From: JADGRB01 sp963835825 | GTDB lineage: Bacteria > Myxococcota_A > Polyangia > Fen-1088 | Assembly (NCBI GenBank): GCA_963835825.1 | Contig: CAWIGZ010000001.1 | Coordinates: forward strand, 1,364,001 to 1,428,000 | Direction: 5' to 3' | Length of the DNA: 64,000 nucleotides | Shown: positions 42,787 through 51,786 of the stretch, piece by piece | Layout: each line of letters opens with the position of its first letter | Position numbering within the stretch: position 1 is the first letter of the stretch | The notes under the pieces: generated by a model | Database searches by the model: none | Seen by the model: the letters and a program-made list of their open reading frames with translations, nothing else | What the model was told of the DNA's origin: nothing | Made by a program: the position numbers and the translations under genes

Positions 42787-43758
42787 TCAAGCGCGCCGGA
42801 ACTGCGTCTCGAAGGCGTCGGTGAATTTTTGGAGATCCTCGGGCGGCAGGTGGTTGATCCCGGCCGCCGTGCGGCGGCCGCCGCCCGTCGGGAAGCCGCG
42901 GCAGAACGCCTCCGCCGAAACGGATGAGTCGCGCGGCACGCGCACCGAGACCAGGTAGCCGCCGCTCGTCTTCGGGGAGACGATCGCCACCGCGTCGCCG
43001 GCGTACGAGCGGGCGAGGTCGTTGGCGAGCGTTCCGCTGGCGCGGCGCGCCCAGGCCGCGTCGGGCAGCGTGAAGCAGACGGCGCCCTTGATCCTCCGCG
43101 CGGGCTCGAGGCGGCGCGCCAGCTCCATGTCCTGGCGAAACCCGTCGGCGAGGCGGCGGCAGGCGGCGGACTGTTCGACGAACGCCAGCGGGTCGGCGAA
43201 GGGCGCCATCTCGGCGGCGAGATCGGCGGGGGGGACGTGCAAATCCTCGAGCGTCTCGCCGTAGGCGTTGTAGTTGATGGCGACGCCCAGCTCTTTCAAA
43301 CGCTCGGTCGCCGCTGCGTCGAGTCCGGCGTCGGCCGCGGCCAACGCCCGGGCCTCGTCGCCGAGGCTGTCGCCGAAGAGTCCGACGATGGCCCAGCGGC
43401 GAAAGCGCCCCTCGAGAGCCCGGTCGACAAGGAGGCTGGTGCAGACGTTGGGGCTGAGGTCGAGGTGGGCCTCCAGCCCCGGGTGCTTGGGGACCTCGCC
43501 GGTGAAGTGATGGTCGAAGTAGCGGACCAGCACCCCCGCGTCGAGCAACGCCAGCAGCGCGGTCCGGTTCACGTCGAGCGAGATGTCGAGCACCGTGCAG
43601 CGATCGCCGCTTTGCGCGGCGCCGACGACCCGCGCGAGCAGCGCGATGTCGCGCTTGACCCCGGTGATGAGCGCGCCGGGAGGCGCCCCGTCGAGACGCA
43701 GTTGCTGGAGCGCGCAGAGACCGTCGGCGTCGCCGTTGAAGACGTAGCTGTGATTCAA
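42787..43758 (-). CDS. DHH-family phosphoesterase-like protein
   Basis: A 323-residue protein. The N-terminal DHH-type motifs are YVFNGDADGLCALQQL, TVLDISLDVNRTAL and VRYFDHHFTGEVPKHP, which bind two Mn ions. The C-terminal DHHA1-like end has VRVPRDSSVSAEAFCRGFPTGGGRRTAAGINHLPP. Family members hydrolyse short RNA, cyclic dinucleotides or pAp. If this one is a pAp phosphatase it would clear the by-product of PAPS sulfotransfer, which would suit the sulfotransferase gene next door, but this is inference. It is a plausible member of the minus-strand run from NDH-2 to arylsulfotransferase-like copy 3. Confidence 0.83.
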   Translation of the reverse strand: MNHSYVFNGDADGLCALQQLRLDGAPPGALITGVKRDIALLARVVGAAQSGDRCTVLDISLDVNRTALLALLDAGVLVRYFDHHFTGEVPKHPGLEAHLDLSPNVCTSLLVDRALEGRFRRWAIVGLFGDSLGDEARALAAADAGLDAAATERLKELGVAINYNAYGETLEDLHVPPADLAAEMAPFADPLAFVEQSAACRRLADGFRQDMELARRLEPARRIKGAVCFTLPDAAWARRASGTLANDLARSYAGDAVAIVSPKTSGGYLVSVRVPRDSSVSAEAFCRGFPTGGGRRTAAGINHLPPEDLQKFTDAFETQFRRA

Positions 43759-43963
43759 GACAGAACCCCTCTCGCTTGCGAAGAGCCACGACCGCCGCGG
43801 GCTTCCAAGCGCTCTGGACGGCAGGTGCTCATCGTCGATGCAGCGCCAGGCTCGAAACGAGCGAAGCGGCCCGATGCTAGCGCGGGGCGCCGCGGCGGAT
43901 CAATGGGCCATCGCGGCGTTCGTCGAGGGGAGCGGACGAACGCCCGGGGCCATTTCTGGAAGG

Positions 43964-44528
43964 TTACCAGCCGCCGGAGGGCTTGGCGGGCGCGGCCGCC
44001 GGAGCGGAAGCTGCTCCGGTCGCGCTCTGCTGGGTGTGGCAGGCGTAGCAGCCGAAGCCCTTCGGGTTGGCGGGCGTCCACTCGTCGAGGTTCAGGAGGT
44101 TGGCCATGGCGGGCTTCACCTCGGTCCCCATGAACTTCACGAACTCGGGCTTCTTCTGCTGGAGAGCCATGAACCCCTGCCGATCGGTCGGCGCCGGCAG
44201 CTTGGGGAGCTGGGGGTTCGGCATCTTGTACTTGTTCTCGGCGGCCTTTTCACCGTGGCAAGTCATGCAGGTCATGCTCTTGTACTTCTTGTCGAAGCCG
44301 ACGAAGAGCTTCTTCATCGTCGGGGAGCACGCTGGTCTTCATGTACTTCTTGCGCTGGCTCTCGTTCATCTTCTCCCAGTCGATCTTCGCGCGGGCCGGG
44401 AGCTTGGCGTCGGCGGCCGGCTTGCCGGGCGCAGCGGCCGGTTGATTGGCGGCGGCGCCCACGCCGACGAAAGAGAACAGTCCCAAAGAAAGACCGAGGA
44501 GCGGAGCGAGCGTCGTCTTCATCGTCAT
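43964..44528 (-). CDS. Periplasmic diheme cytochrome c-like protein (frameshifted)
   Basis: About 187 residues. A signal peptide (TLAPLLGLSLGLFSFVGVGAAA) is followed by a Pro/Ala/Lys region and two heme c sites, CMTCHGEKAAENKYKMPNPQLPKL and GFGCYACHTQQ. Several Met residues between them could be axial ligands. One extra G in a GGGG run at 44322-44325 separates the signal-peptide half from the heme half. The corrected protein reads KKYMKTSVLPTMKKLFVGF across the junction. It follows the TonB-like gene after 86 bases and probably carries electrons in the periplasm. Confidence 0.78.
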
Positions 44529-44614
44529 GGCAGTCCTTTCCCGTTGAGCTGCTAGTGATGCCCCCGAGCGCGGCTCGTTACAAGTTTCTGGGTAACTGGG
44601 CCGACCGCGATCCG

Positions 44615-45777
44615 TCAGCGCGACGGCACATCGAGGAAGCTGGGGGTCTGGTGGCTTTCGCCGAAATCGACGCTCTCGAGCTCCACCGTCACCTTGGTGA
44701 TCCGCTTCAACGGGTAGAGAAGGCGGCGATTTTCGAGGTCTATGCCCACCGTGGGGAGAGGCGGGAGCCGGAAGGCGGCCACCGTGACCCGGTAACAGGC
44801 CAGCGCCGGACGAACGTCGGGCGTCACCGGGCGCGCGGCCCCCGCCCTGTCGAAGGAATCGACCGCCAGCCGATCGAGCGCGGCGTTTCCCGACGATCGG
44901 CGCAGCGTCACGACGACGTCGTGATTCGGCGCGATGCCGAGACAGACTTCGGCGGCGCGTTGCTCGGCGCCTGACTCCGCCTGACGGGCGGCCTCGTGGT
45001 AGCCGCCGAGGACGTCGGGGCGCGGACCCAACGTGTCGTCGGGCGCCGGAGGCGGGGCGAACTGCCCGCTGGTGTGCGTCCGCCACCCCGCGCAGATAGC
45101 CACGCGCCCACCCCTTGGTCGTCTCGGCGGCGCCGAGCGGCAACGCCTCGGCGATGCGCGTCGCCTCCGGCGTCAGACGATCGCGCGCGCCGCGGAGAAG
45201 GTCGAACAGCAGAGGGTCGGCGCGGCCGGCCCGGACGTTGGCCACGGCCGCCGCGCGGCGATCGGCTCTCGGCGCGCAGCTCGCCCAGCGCTCTCCGCCC
45301 GCCGGGCCGCGCCGGCCGCTCGGGCGACGGGCGGAGGAGCTGGTCGAGCACCTCGCCAGGGGTAGAGGTCGCGGCCGCCCGTTCCTTGGCGCGTTCGCCG
45401 AGCGCCTCGAACGACAGATCGATCGGCGGCGCGGCAGGCAACGCCGGAGCGTCGACCGGCTTCGGTTGCGGCCCCCACTCGGCGCTCGGCGTAGGCCGGG
45501 TCGGGCCGCTCGCTTCTGGCTTGCGCGGTGCGCGGGCAGGCCGCGGCGGAGACGACGTCGGCCGGCGGTCGACTGGAGCGGGCGCCGATCGATCCTGGGG
45601 CTTGGAGCGCACGCGCTCGATCAGCGAAAGCGCGATCGCTCTCGGCGCTGATGCGGGGGGGCGTTCAGCAGGGCGCCGGCCGCTGATGTCGCGAACCAGC
45701 AGCAGCGCGGCCAGGAGGTGCAGCCCGGCGGAGAGCGCCAGCGCCGCCGCAGTTTGCCGTCGACGTCTCCTCGGCAC
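44615..45777 (-). CDS. TonB-family protein (two frameshifts)
   Basis: About 387 residues. An N-terminal anchor (TAAALALSAGLHLLAALLLV) is followed by a long Pro/Arg/Ala-rich stretch, as in TonB-type energy transducers. A mid-region holds ADPLLFDLLRGARDRLTPEATRIAEALPLG and KGWARGYLRGVADA. The C-terminal domain reads VCLGIAPNHDVVVTLRRSSGNAALDRLAVDSFDRA, where RSSGNAALDRLAV matches the TonB C-terminal consensus. Frame breaks lie near 45260 and 45085. A GTG at 45777 begins just before the anchor. It follows the NDH-2 gene after 55 bases. Which outer-membrane receptor it energises is not known. Confidence 0.75.
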
Positions 45778-45832
45778 CGGCCACCTGTTCGCTCTTCGAC
45801 CACCGTTGGGTGGTGACAGGTTGCTCGGAGCT

Positions 45833-47200
45833 TCAGGTCCGGAGCGACGGCGGGGAAGGGGGCGTCGCGCGCGGCGACGGCCTCGCAGGGTCGCCGTCCG
45901 TCCGTTCGAAGGCCGGCGTCACCGCCGACCGGCCAGGCTGCGGCGGCCGCTCGGAGATGATGCGCGCGCTGTGGCTCGACATCACGTAGGCCCAGATCCA
46001 GTTCACGAAGACCACCAGGCGGTTGCGAAAGCCGACCAGGAACCAGAGGTGCACGATCGCCCACGACAGCCAGGCGACAAAGCCAGTCAGCCGCAGGCGC
46101 CCGAGCTGGGCGACGGCCCGCGCCTTGCCGATGGTGGCCATGAAACCCTTGTCGAAGTAATGAAACGGTTCGGTCGGCATGTCGGCCTTCGCGCGCAGGA
46201 TGTTGCGGGCGGCGGCGCGCCCCTCCTGAATGGCCACCGGGCTGATCCCGGGCAGCGGCGCCGTGGCGCCGGCCGGGGTCAGCGCCGCCATGTCGCCGAT
46301 GACGAAGACCTCGCGGTGACCGGGCACCGTGCAGTCGGGCTCGACGATGATGCGCCCCGCGCGGTCGCGCGGGGCCCCCAGGGCCGCCGCCAGCGGATTG
46401 GGACGGACGCCGGCCGCCCACAGGACGGTCCGGGCGGGGATCACCTCGCCCCCGACGAGGACGCCGTCGGCGTCGATGCGCTCGACGCGCACGCCGACCC
46501 GCACCTCGACCTTCAGCTCTTGCAGCTGCAGCCGCGCGCTCTCTGAAAGCTTCGGCGCGAAGGGCGTCAAGATGCGATCGGCCATCTCCACCAGCACGAC
46601 GCGCGTCTCCGAGGGGCTCACCCGGCGAAAGTCCTCGTGCAGGATCTCGCGCGAGAGATCGGCGATCGCGCCGGCCAGCTCGACGCCCGTTGGACCGCCT
46701 CCCACCACCACGAAGGTGAGCAGGCGGCGTTTCTCCGCCGGATCGTCGGTGCGCTCGGCGGCCTCCAGCGCCGACAGCACGCGCCGTCGCACCTCGAACG
46801 CGTCCTCGAGATCCTTGAGACCCGGCGCGACCGGCGCCCAGTCCTCGTGGCCGAAGTAGCTGGTCTCGGCGCCGGCGGCGACGATCAAGTAGTCGTAGGC
46901 GAGCTCGATCCCGTCGGCGAGGCAGACCCGCCGGCGCGCCAGATCGATCTGTCGGACCTCGTCCAGCAGCACCTCGATGTTGGTGTGATGGCGCAGGATC
47001 CGGCGAATGGGATAGGCCACGTCGGTCGCCGACAGCGCGGCCAGCGCGACCTGATAAAGGAGCGGCTGGAACAGGTGATAGTTCAGGCGATCCACCACCG
47101 TCACCTCGAGGTCGGTTCCACCCAGCGCCTGCGCGGCGGCGAGGCCGCCGAATCCCGCACCGATGATCACCACCTTCGGTCTCCCCACCACGTCGCTCAT
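45833..47200 (-). CDS. ndh: Type II NADH dehydrogenase (NDH-2)
   Basis: A 455-residue flavoprotein that passes electrons from NADH to quinone without pumping protons. The FAD site is VVIIGAGFGGLAAAQAL, and the NHY-type segment NYHLFQPLLYQVALAAL follows. The NADH site is FVVVGGGPTGVELAGAIADLSRE, and the second FAD contact is VIGDMAALTP. A C-terminal hydrophobic segment (FVAWLSWAIVHLWFLVGFRNRLVVFVNWIWAYVM) anchors it to the membrane, as in the family. It is the first gene of a minus-strand run with the TonB-like and cytochrome c-like genes, which hints at a shared respiratory setting. Confidence 0.93.
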   Translation of the reverse strand: MSDVVGRPKVVIIGAGFGGLAAAQALGGTDLEVTVVDRLNYHLFQPLLYQVALAALSATDVAYPIRRILRHHTNIEVLLDEVRQIDLARRRVCLADGIELAYDYLIVAAGAETSYFGHEDWAPVAPGLKDLEDAFEVRRRVLSALEAAERTDDPAEKRRLLTFVVVGGGPTGVELAGAIADLSREILHEDFRRVSPSETRVVLVEMADRILTPFAPKLSESARLQLQELKVEVRVGVRVERIDADGVLVGGEVIPARTVLWAAGVRPNPLAAALGAPRDRAGRIIVEPDCTVPGHREVFVIGDMAALTPAGATAPLPGISPVAIQEGRAAARNILRAKADMPTEPFHYFDKGFMATIGKARAVAQLGRLRLTGFVAWLSWAIVHLWFLVGFRNRLVVFVNWIWAYVMSSHSARIISERPPQPGRSAVTPAFERTDGDPARPSPRATPPSPPSLRT

Positions 47201-47321
47201 GTCGTTGACCCTAGCAGGCGCGCCATGACGGATCGAACCTCAGCCCGGCGCGCATTCCGGATGTGCTGGCGCGCGGCGCAATCCCTTGTCTGCCGTTGCT
47301 GGGGCGCCAGGTTCGTTGGAG

Positions 47322-48047
47322 ATGAAGGTTCGGCTGTTCGCGCTGGTCTGCCTTTGCCTCATGGTCGTGGCCGGCCGGGCTCGTGCAGCGAGCGATCTGG
47401 ACTATGACGGGTCGAGCTCGTCCGCCGCGACCGTCAGGGTCGCGCCACCTGAGCCGTCGCCCGCACGACGGATGGGCTGGTTCGGCCTCGGTGCTCGCGT
47501 CGGCGTCACTCAGCTGCGGCTGACCGCCCCCAGCGGCGTGGTCAACGGTCTCGAACAGGTCACCGGCGGCACGGCGGGCGCGGATCAGTTCGCGCTGCGT
47601 TCGAACGTCACCACCGTCACCCCGACGCTTCACCTCGGCGGCAGCGGTTACTTCTTCAAGCTGGATCTGCCCATCAGCTTCGGCTCGAGCTTCTCGATGG
47701 TGGGGCTCGGCCTCTACCCGTTCAACCTCGGGATCTACTTCGATCGCCTGGCCATCTTCCCGTATCTGTCGTTCGGCGCCGTGGCCAACGTCGTGACGTC
47801 GCACGAGACGGCGGATCCCGGCACCTCGAACAAGCTGATCGGCGCCATCGTCCAGGCGCGGCTGGCGGCGGGCGTGAAGTTCTTTCCGCTCCGCGGCCTG
47901 GCCCTCTCCGGCGAGCTCGGCTACTCGCCCTGGACGGCCGGCGCCCTCGCCTTGCCGCCCGATTCGAGCTCTGGCTCCGACGCCACCCGCTTCGAGGGTG
48001 GCTTCGGCTCCGTCCTCGACTTCAGCTTCGGGATCGAGTGGCTCTGA
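47322..48047 (+). CDS. Exported beta-barrel-like protein of unknown function
   Basis: A 241-residue protein with a signal peptide (LFALVCLCLMVVAGRARA). Many alternating aromatic and Gly-rich strands follow: GWFGLGARVGVTQLRL, TTVTPTLHLGGSGYFFKLDLPISF, SMVGLGLYPFNLGIYF, FPYLSFGAVANVVTS, VQARLAAGVKFFPLRGLALSGELGYSPW and the C-terminal SVLDFSFGIEWL. This is the look of an outer-membrane barrel. I used the ATG at 47322 because the signal peptide begins there. No named family is recognised. It is divergent from NDH-2 across about 120 bases. Confidence 0.75.
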   Translation: MKVRLFALVCLCLMVVAGRARAASDLDYDGSSSSAATVRVAPPEPSPARRMGWFGLGARVGVTQLRLTAPSGVVNGLEQVTGGTAGADQFALRSNVTTVTPTLHLGGSGYFFKLDLPISFGSSFSMVGLGLYPFNLGIYFDRLAIFPYLSFGAVANVVTSHETADPGTSNKLIGAIVQARLAAGVKFFPLRGLALSGELGYSPWTAGALALPPDSSSGSDATRFEGGFGSVLDFSFGIEWL

Positions 48048-48062
48048 GCGATTACGATCCGG

Positions 48063-48401
48063 CTACCGTGAGCGCGGGCGGGCGCCGGCGGTCTTCTTCT
48101 TGGGCGCGGCGCCCAGCAGCGGGACGCCGTTCTTTTCCTTGATGACCAGGTCGCCGCCGTCCTTGCAGACACCGCTGATCGTCTTGCCTTCGTCGCTGCG
48201 CCCCTGGACCTTGCCCGGCGCGATCGTGGTGGTGGCGCGGGCGGCGACCTTCTGGTTCGGGACGTTCCCCGATGCCACGGCGAAGGTGTAGCCGGTCTCG
48301 TTCTTGATCCGACAGCTCGCCGCCACGGGGCTGTCGAACAGCAGCAGAAGCTGGCCAAGGACGAGACAACCCCCGAAGACCAAGGCGCCGGTGGACCGCA
48401 T
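48063..48401 (-). CDS. Small exported protein of unknown function
   Basis: A 112-residue protein with a signal peptide (ALVFGGCLVLGQLLLLFDSPVAA). The mature part begins SCRIKNETGYTFAVASGNVPNQKVAARATTTIAPG and has a second Cys in SGVCKDGGDLVIKEKNG, so a disulfide bond is possible. It resembles a single small beta-sandwich, and the tail is Lys/Arg-rich. It is not recognised. It is convergent with the preceding barrel gene. Confidence 0.65.
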   Translation of the reverse strand: MRSTGALVFGGCLVLGQLLLLFDSPVAASCRIKNETGYTFAVASGNVPNQKVAARATTTIAPGKVQGRSDEGKTISGVCKDGGDLVIKEKNGVPLLGAAPKKKTAGARPRSR

Positions 48402-48502
48402 ACCAGGGTTAGTGGCAGGTCACCTCGATTTCGTCAGATCAGAATCCGCAGCGCTCGCGGCCGGCGTGGGTCTTTGTCGCGGCGCGGCGACGTTCCCGGT
48501 CT

Positions 48503-49540
48503 TCAGCTGCGGGCGCTGTAGAGCGCGACCAGCGCGGCGCCGATCGCCTGCGACAGCTCGCCGAGCGTCGACGGCAGGATCCGCAGGCGCTCGCGCTGCA
48601 CCGGCCAGAGGTGCGGCCGCGCGGTCTCGCCGACGATGTTCAGGTAGCGCTCGCGGAAAGCCTCGGTGGTGCTCTCCGGATCCATGAGGCCGCCGCCGAT
48701 CACCACGAACTCGGGATCGAGCGCCAGCACCAGGTTCGCGATGTGGTAGCCCATCGCGCGCGCCTGGAAGTCGAACAGCTCCACCGCCAGCGGATCGCCC
48801 GACTGCGCGAGACCGCGCAGCGCCAGCGCCTTCTTCTTGGGCGCGTCGGTCGAGCGGCGCAGCGGATGGTCGGGATAACCGGCCAGCTTCTCCTCGAGGA
48901 GGTAGGGCAGACCAGCCAGCGTGGTGTAGAGCTCGACGCAGCCCCAGCTGCGCCCGCAGCCGCACTGGTACGGCTTCGCGCCGAGCAGGTGCAGCGGCGC
49001 CGCCATGTGCGCCGTCTCCATCCCCGCCAGCGTGTCGCCCGACAGCGGCAGGCCGCGGGCGTCGATGTACGCCGAGCCGAGCCCCGAGCCCGGCGCCAGC
49101 ATCACCACGCCGCCGGTGCCGGAGCCGCGCACCCGGTGCGCCTCGCCGACGCCGCCGAACGCGCCGTCATTTCCCACGGTGAGCGGCACCGCGCGTCCCG
49201 CCTTGACGGAGAGCGCCTGCGCGTAGTCGTTGTAGAAGTCCCAGCCTTCGAACTGGGGCGGCATGTTGGCCGAGTGTCCGAGGACGCCGTAGCGCTGGTA
49301 GGGCCCGGGGATCGCCAGGCCGACCCCGCTCACCTGATCCCAGACGAGGCCATTTTGCCCCAGATACTTGCCGACCGCTTCGATCCAGCCGGCGACCACG
49401 GCGTCGCTCCCCGCCTCGGAGCTGGTGGGGTGCTGGTAAAGCTTGGTGGAGACCGCCGTGCCGTCCGACCAGACCCCGCCCACCTTGGACATGGTGGCGC
49501 CGCAGTCGGTGCCGATGAAGACCTGCCGGAAATCGCTCAT
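48503..49540 (-). CDS. ROK-family sugar kinase
   Basis: A 345-residue ROK (repressor, ORF, kinase) protein without a DNA-binding domain, so most likely an enzyme that phosphorylates glucose or a related sugar. The ATP site opens with FIGTDCGATMSKVGGV. The catalytic Asp lies in LTVGNDGAFGGVGEAH, and APGSGLGSAYID follows. The zinc-binding motif is CGCGRSWGCVELY, and VVIGGGLMD is seen near the end. The zinc motif is slightly longer than in typical glucokinases (CxCGxxGCxE). The exact sugar cannot be read from the sequence. Confidence 0.87.
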   Translation of the reverse strand: MSDFRQVFIGTDCGATMSKVGGVWSDGTAVSTKLYQHPTSSEAGSDAVVAGWIEAVGKYLGQNGLVWDQVSGVGLAIPGPYQRYGVLGHSANMPPQFEGWDFYNDYAQALSVKAGRAVPLTVGNDGAFGGVGEAHRVRGSGTGGVVMLAPGSGLGSAYIDARGLPLSGDTLAGMETAHMAAPLHLLGAKPYQCGCGRSWGCVELYTTLAGLPYLLEEKLAGYPDHPLRRSTDAPKKKALALRGLAQSGDPLAVELFDFQARAMGYHIANLVLALDPEFVVIGGGLMDPESTTEAFRERYLNIVGETARPHLWPVQRERLRILPSTLGELSQAIGAALVALYSARS

Positions 49541-49662
49541 GGCCGGCAGTCTACAGCGGTTCGCCGGTGTTGTCCGAGCACGCGGCAGAGCGCCTCGGGC
49601 CCGCCGCTCAAGGTACCGGTCATTTCCGCCGATACGGAATCGGGGATAAAAGGGAGGGGCCA

Positions 49663-49860
49663 GTGCTCGGAAAGCAACCGACCAACGACGAGTGGCGGGT
49701 CTACTACGAACGCGCCGACGAGGTGAGGGCCGTGGTGGGGGATCCGTTCAAGCGGCACATCGTGCGCGAGGCCTTCCGCGAACGGATCCTGCTGCTCGGT
49801 TCGACGCTGTTCGTGATGGGTCTGGTGACCGTCTTCTTTTACCTGCTGACGACGCCGTGA
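49663..49860 (+). CDS. Small membrane-anchored protein of unknown function
   Basis: A 65-residue protein with a GTG start preceded by AGGGAGGGG. The soluble part reads TNDEWRVYYERADEVRAVVGDPFKRHIVREAFRERI, and a C-terminal membrane segment LLLGSTLFVMGLVTVFFYLL follows. The strong ribosome site and tidy layout support a real gene. No family is recognised. Confidence 0.6.
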   Translation: MLGKQPTNDEWRVYYERADEVRAVVGDPFKRHIVREAFRERILLLGSTLFVMGLVTVFFYLLTTP

Positions 49861-50012
49861 GTCGGCCCTGGCCGCGGGCGCGCGGCGGCCGTTCGCAACC
49901 AGCCGCGGACGGCTGCTCCCGGGCGGCCTCGGGAAGGCTAGGCCGCCTATCGGGCAGCACGTCGTCGGGCATGGTTCGCTTCGCTCACCGTCGCCTTTTC
50001 GGCGACGCCCTC

Positions 50013-50243
50013 CTAGCGCTCGGCTTCCTTGCTCCCGACGACCGTCAGGTTCAAACCGATCTGGATCGATAGCGGCTTGCCGTCGACGGTGATGGTGGTT
50101 TTGCCGTTGTGGTACCAACCGAACGAGCCGGTGGAGAACTCGCGCTTGTCGGCGATGATCTCGGCGCCGCCGATGGTGATCTTGACGGCCTCGGCCTTTT
50201 CGAGGAACTGCGTCTTGGAGATGGGGCAGGGTGATTTCGCCAT
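50013..50243 (-). CDS. Conserved small protein of unknown function
   Basis: A 76-residue protein: MAKSPCPISKTQFLEKAEAV, ITIGGAEIIADKREFSTGSFGWYHNGKTTITVDGKPLSIQIGLNLTVVGSKE. The sequence reads like a compact beta protein and I recall close relatives in other bacteria without a function. No signal peptide or membrane segment is present. It is divergent from the amino-acid permease gene across about 39 bases. Confidence 0.7.
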   Translation of the reverse strand: MAKSPCPISKTQFLEKAEAVKITIGGAEIIADKREFSTGSFGWYHNGKTTITVDGKPLSIQIGLNLTVVGSKEAER

Positions 50244-50282
50244 GGGCGGACGGTATCACGCCCGACGCGGTAGCATCTGGCG

Positions 50283-51782
50283 GTGAGCGCCCGGCCCCAG
50301 AACGTCACCGACCAGGCGATCGAAGACGTCGCCGCCGACGTCGTCCTCTTGGGGCGCATGGGCTACGCGCAGGAGCTGCGCCGCCGCATGGGCGCCTTTT
50401 CGAACTTCGCCATCGCCTTTTCCACGATCTGCATCCTGGCGGGCGGCATCACGTCCTTCCAGCTCGGGGTGAGCGCGGTCGGCGGTGCGGCGGCCGGGAT
50501 CGTGTGGCCGCTGGGCGTCGCATTTTCTCTGGTCGTCGCGCTGTCGATGGCGCAGGTCGCCTCGGCATTCCCCACCGCCGGCGGCCTCTATCACTGGAGC
50601 GCGATTCTCGGCGGCAAGGGGTGGGGGTGGGCCACCGCCTGGTTCAACCTGGCGGGGCTGGTGTTCGTGACGGCCGCGGTCAACGTCGGCGCCTACAGCC
50701 TGTTCGTCGGCTTCATCGGGCCGATGCTGGGAATCGATCCCACGAAGCTGGGGCTCGGGCACCAGATCGCCGGGGTGGCCGTCATCTCGGCGTCGCACGC
50801 GTTGCTCAACCACTTCGGCATCCGGCTGACGACGCTGCTCACCGACTTCAGCGGCTATCTCATCCTCGCCGTGGCGGCGTTGCTGACGCTGGCGATGCTG
50901 TCGCACGCCTCGCACCCGGACCTGGCGCGGCTGTTTCGATTCGAGAACCTGAGCGGCGCGGCGGGGGGCGACGTCTGGCCGGCGCACGGCGGCCTTTTGA
51001 CCATGACGTTGCTGGGGATCATGTGGCCCATCTACACCATCACCGGCTTCGACGCCTCGGCGCACACGTCGGAGGAGACCGTCAATGCGGCGGTGAACGT
51101 CCCGCGGGGGATGCTCCGTTCGGTGGCGGTGTCGGGGATGTTCGGATGGGTGATGGTGGCGGCGTTCGTCCTGGCGCTCCCCAGCGTCGCCGATGGCGCC
51201 CGGCAGGGCGGGAACGTCTTCCCCTGGCTGATGACGTCGGTGTTGCCCGGCGCGTTCGGCAAGGCGCTGTGGGTCGGGATCGTCCTGGCGAATTACCTCT
51301 GCGGCCTGGCCTGCGTGACCTCGACGTCGCGGATGATGTACGCCTTCGCGCGCGACGGCGGGCTGCCGGGCTCGCGCGCGCTCAGGCGCGTGTCGACCCG
51401 ATGGAGGACACCCGTCGCCGCGATCTGGACGACGGTGGCGCTGGCCTTTGCCTCGACCCTCTACACGCCGGCCTACACCACGCTCACTGCCGCCTGCGTG
51501 ATCTTCCTGTATCTCTCGTACGTCATGCCGGCCGCGGCGGGGCTCCGCGCCTACGGCCGGAGCTGGAGGCGGATGGGACCGTTCGATCTGGGCGGCCGGC
51601 TCTATCGCGTGGTGGCGGCCATCTCTTTGGCCGGCGTCGTGTTGCTGGTCTGGATCGGCGTGCAGCCACCGAATGAAAAGGCGCTCACCGTGACCCTGGC
51701 GGCGGTGGCGCTGCTGGCGGCGGGCTGGTGGCTCGGCGTGCGGCGCCGCTTCCGAGGGCCGCCCGCCGTGTCGGTCGACTGA
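50283..51782 (+). CDS. APC-superfamily amino acid/amine permease
   Basis: A 499-residue membrane protein with about 12 hydrophobic segments. It begins with a cytoplasmic stretch GYAQELRRRMGAFSNFAIAFSTICILAGG, the usual first-segment signature of the APC amino acid and amine permeases, followed by AFPTAGGLYHWSAILGG. Later come TGFDASAHTSEETVNAAVNVPRG, typical of the family's consensus loop, and MMYAFARDGGLPGSRALRRV. It starts with GTG. The substrate could be an amino acid, polyamine or choline-like amine. No neighbouring catabolic gene gives a clue. Confidence 0.9.
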   Translation: MSARPQNVTDQAIEDVAADVVLLGRMGYAQELRRRMGAFSNFAIAFSTICILAGGITSFQLGVSAVGGAAAGIVWPLGVAFSLVVALSMAQVASAFPTAGGLYHWSAILGGKGWGWATAWFNLAGLVFVTAAVNVGAYSLFVGFIGPMLGIDPTKLGLGHQIAGVAVISASHALLNHFGIRLTTLLTDFSGYLILAVAALLTLAMLSHASHPDLARLFRFENLSGAAGGDVWPAHGGLLTMTLLGIMWPIYTITGFDASAHTSEETVNAAVNVPRGMLRSVAVSGMFGWVMVAAFVLALPSVADGARQGGNVFPWLMTSVLPGAFGKALWVGIVLANYLCGLACVTSTSRMMYAFARDGGLPGSRALRRVSTRWRTPVAAIWTTVALAFASTLYTPAYTTLTAACVIFLYLSYVMPAAAGLRAYGRSWRRMGPFDLGGRLYRVVAAISLAGVVLLVWIGVQPPNEKALTVTLAAVALLAAGWWLGVRRRFRGPPAVSVD

Positions 51783-51786
51783 CCGG

